Assembly: GCA_027492415.1 (NCBI GenBank)
Contig: JAPUEV010000304.1
Span: forward strand, 1-6,754
Length of the DNA stretch: 6,754 nucleotides
Reading direction: 5' to 3'
Source of the DNA: Ignavibacteria bacterium
GTDB taxonomy: Bacteria > Bacteroidota > Ignavibacteria > Tepidaquicellales > OLB5
The position numbers were made by a program, and so were the translations under genes. The notes beneath the pieces are model-generated. The model did not search any database and was not told the DNA's origin. It worked only from the letters and a program-made list of their open reading frames with translations. Positions 5,320-6,754 of this stretch are shown one piece after another (the stretch's first letter is position 1; each line of letters opens with the position of its first letter).

Positions 5320-5775
5320 ATGGCTAAAAAGAAATTAAACGTTTCGATATTTATCAATGCTCCGAAAGAAAAGATATGGAGCGTTCTGCTGGATGATGAA
5401 ACATACCGCAAATGGACTTCTGTTTTCATGGAAGGCTCTTATGCAGAAGGAAACTGGGAAGAAGGCAGCAAAATGTTATTTAAGGGTCCGCAAAGTGATG
5501 GTACTATTAGCGGAATGGTTAGCAGGGTAAAGCTTCATAAGACCAATGAAATAATTACCATTGAGCACTATGGTATAATCAAAAATAACATTGAAGATAC
5601 TGAAAGCGAAGAAGCTAAAAAATGGGGAGGCTCTGATGAAACTTACAGGCTGGAACCTAAAGATTCAGGCAATATGCTTTATATAGAAATGGATATAGAA
5701 GAGGAATACCTGGAATGGTTTACCGCTACATGGAAAAAAGCAATTGATATTGTGAAAGAGTTATCAGAAAAATAA
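5320..5775 (+). CDS. SRPBCC (AHSA1/START-like) domain protein
   Basis: The 151-residue protein reads as a hydrophobic-ligand-binding SRPBCC fold. It has strand 1 with LNVSIFINAPKEKIWSVLLD (6-25), then ETYRKWTSVF (27-36) and EGNWEEGSKMLFKGP (43-57). These are followed by GMVSRVKLHKTNEIITIEHYG (65-85), a later strand YRLEP (109-113), and the long C-terminal helix WFTATWKKAIDIVKEL (133-148). The group (PF08327-like) includes the C-terminal domain of the Hsp90 activator Aha1 and many bacterial proteins of unknown ligand. Many relatives lie beside ArsR regulators, VOC and YjbR genes. It is the last plus-strand gene of the array. Its stop lies 41 bases from the stop of the convergent NHL gene. The start ATG follows an A-rich leader without a Shine-Dalgarno motif. 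Confidence 0.85.
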   Translation: MAKKKLNVSIFINAPKEKIWSVLLDDETYRKWTSVFMEGSYAEGNWEEGSKMLFKGPQSDGTISGMVSRVKLHKTNEIITIEHYGIIKNNIEDTESEEAKKWGGSDETYRLEPKDSGNMLYIEMDIEEEYLEWFTATWKKAIDIVKELSEK

Positions 5776-5783
5776 AAAAAATT

Positions 5784-5811
5784 TGAGTGCTTCACAAAAC
5801 TGAAGCACTCA
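5784..5811 (-). terminator. Intrinsic terminator for the convergent minus-strand gene
   Basis: An 11-base-pair perfect stem (TGAGTGCTTCA at 5784-5794, TGAAGCACTCA at 5801-5811) encloses the 6-base loop CAAAAC. Read on the minus strand the stem is followed by AAATTTTTTTTATTTTT, a good U-tract, and it begins five bases after the NHL gene's stop. Read on the plus strand it is followed by ATTCACTTAC, with no U-tract, so it should terminate the plus-strand array only weakly if at all. Confidence 0.85.
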
Positions 5812-5816
5812 TTCAC

Positions 5817-6754
5817 TTACATCAAAGTATAATCTATATTAATTGTTTCACTTGCGGCCGTACTTAAAGAAAACGGAATTTCAAAATATAGGTCCCTGTA
5901 TTTACAAATACCTGAATTTTCAGTATCACAATAATAAACAAGTACTTCAACCAGAAATTTTCCGCTATCAGAATTAATTTTAACAGGAAGCTCAAATACC
6001 GGTGATTTTGTATTTACTTCAATTTCTGCATTTTCCACTGACCCATCTTCAGATATAAATGCAACCTGCGGCAAAGCTTCCGGGTTTATATGATATCCTT
6101 CAGGCAAAGTAAAATTGAGCTTAACTTTATTCTCCCCTTTTTTAAGGTCAACTGAGTTGAGCGTTATTATATTTTCAGTTTTTTTCTTATTAACGGTTTT
6201 CATTCCCGATGTCAGAATATCAGGGTTTGTCACCTTTAATGTGCTTACAATGCCTGTTGCCATATCTATTACTCTCAACAGGTTATTATTTGTATCTGTA
6301 ATATAAATCTTACCGTTAATAATCGTTAAACCGCTTGGCTCATTGAACTGAGCCGCATCCTTTTGTCCGTCCCTGGTACCTGTAATTCCTGTTCCTGAAT
6401 ATGTTTTTGATTCACGTGTTTGTGGGTTTACAGTTTTTATTTTACTGTTATAGGTATCTGCTACATATATCAATTCATCAGCGGGATTGTAAAACACACC
6501 CAAAGGATGCTGTAAGCGTGCATCGTCACCAATTCCGTCAATATCACCAAAATCAAACAGCCCGCTGCCTACAATGGTACTTACACTGCCCTTTTTATTA
6601 TTTAACTCAGCAATTCTTATTGCGCTTACTTCGCTGTCAGCAAAAAATAATTTTATTCCGTCAGTGGTGATGCCGCTTGGCTGTGCTAAAGCTGATTCCT
6701 TAAAGCTGCCGTCAATGATATTTTCCCTGCCGCTTCCTGCATATGTACCAATTT
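5817..6754 (-). CDS. NHL-repeat protein resembling NHLRC2, C-terminal part (start beyond window)
   Basis: The minus-strand frame is open from the right edge to TAA at 5817-5819, giving 311 residues. The TTG near 6503 is an internal leucine, because homology continues upstream of it. Three NHL-type blades are visible, with cores KLFFADSEVSAIR (34-46), IYVADTYNSKIK (95-106) and IYITDTNNNLLR (149-160). The segment GLFDFGDIDGIGDDARLQHP (64-83) and the spacing match the NHLRC2 family, in which a thioredoxin-like domain precedes a beta-propeller. That N-terminal domain would lie outside the window and is not seen. After the propeller comes a beta-rich C-terminal domain (about 193-311). It contains LNFTLPEGYHINPEA (212-226) and two cysteines, C275 and C283, in a C-x7-C pattern. 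No membrane segment is visible. The role of bacterial members is not established. It has its own terminator and is transcribed toward the array. Confidence 0.85.
   Translation of the reverse strand, partial: IGTYAGSGRENIIDGSFKESALAQPSGITTDGIKLFFADSEVSAIRIAELNNKKGSVSTIVGSGLFDFGDIDGIGDDARLQHPLGVFYNPADELIYVADTYNSKIKTVNPQTRESKTYSGTGITGTRDGQKDAAQFNEPSGLTIINGKIYITDTNNNLLRVIDMATGIVSTLKVTNPDILTSGMKTVNKKKTENIITLNSVDLKKGENKVKLNFTLPEGYHINPEALPQVAFISEDGSVENAEIEVNTKSPVFELPVKINSDSGKFLVEVLVYYCDTENSGICKYRDLYFEIPFSLSTAASETINIDYTLM

Noticed and set aside
655..5775. Integron-like gene cassette array (many small genes in one direction)
   Set aside because: The gaps are only 3-81 bases, A/T-rich and unlike one another, and some genes overlap. 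No repeated attC-like inverted elements were seen and no integrase is present.
6401..6670. 89-codon plus-strand frame over the NHL gene
   Set aside because: It is antisense to NHL repeats that are clearly coding on the minus strand, and its His/Gln/Tyr-rich translation looks like a shadow.
1..6754. CRISPR arrays, tRNA or rRNA genes, insertion sequences, toxin-antitoxin or defence modules
   Set aside because: Reading both strands showed no regularly spaced repeats, tRNA-like cloverleaf, transposase motifs or terminal inverted repeats, and no nuclease or toxin domains.

Overview
This AT-rich window (GC roughly in the high thirties of percent, judged by eye) holds a dense run of small bacterial genes. 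Weak or absent Shine-Dalgarno sequences, TAATTTTG boxes that resemble the Bacteroidota -7 element (TAnnTTTG), and the protein families present suggest a member of the Bacteroidota/Ignavibacteriota (FCB) group. This assignment is an inference and no marker gene is present.

Layout. Positions 1-519 (minus strand) hold the N-terminal part of a GlxA-type regulator (DJ-1/PfpI-like domain), cut by the window edge. A 135-base divergent region (520-654) carries candidate promoters for both directions and short TTGTC direct repeats. From 655 to 5775, twelve small genes lie head to tail on the plus strand: a stand-alone GyrI-like effector-binding protein, a MmcQ/YjbR protein, three VOC (glyoxalase-fold) proteins, a DinB-like protein, a DUF1801 protein, a RibD/DHFR-like reductase, a fourth VOC protein (COG3865 type), a 70-residue helix-hairpin-helix protein, a second DUF1801 protein and an SRPBCC (AHSA1-like) protein. 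Most gaps are under 35 bases, two junctions overlap, and no internal terminator was seen, so they probably form one operon or a few overlapping ones. A convergent minus-strand gene (5817 to the right edge) is the C-terminal part of an NHL-repeat protein resembling NHLRC2. A hairpin terminator lies between the two and is oriented to serve the minus-strand gene.

How the genes may work together. Nearly all the plus-strand genes encode single-domain proteins that bind or modify small molecules (VOC, DinB, SRPBCC, GyrI, RibD-like) or have poorly known roles (DUF1801, YjbR, the HhH protein). They sit beside a divergent ligand-sensing-type regulator. A stress or xenobiotic-response gene array is a reasonable inference, but no substrate can be named. 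Each family is known individually, and this looks more like an accumulated accessory array than a new defence or mobile system. The most specific oddity is the first VOC gene (1434-1811): it ends at a TAG, and the same frame then continues for eight codons that look like the family's missing C-terminus.
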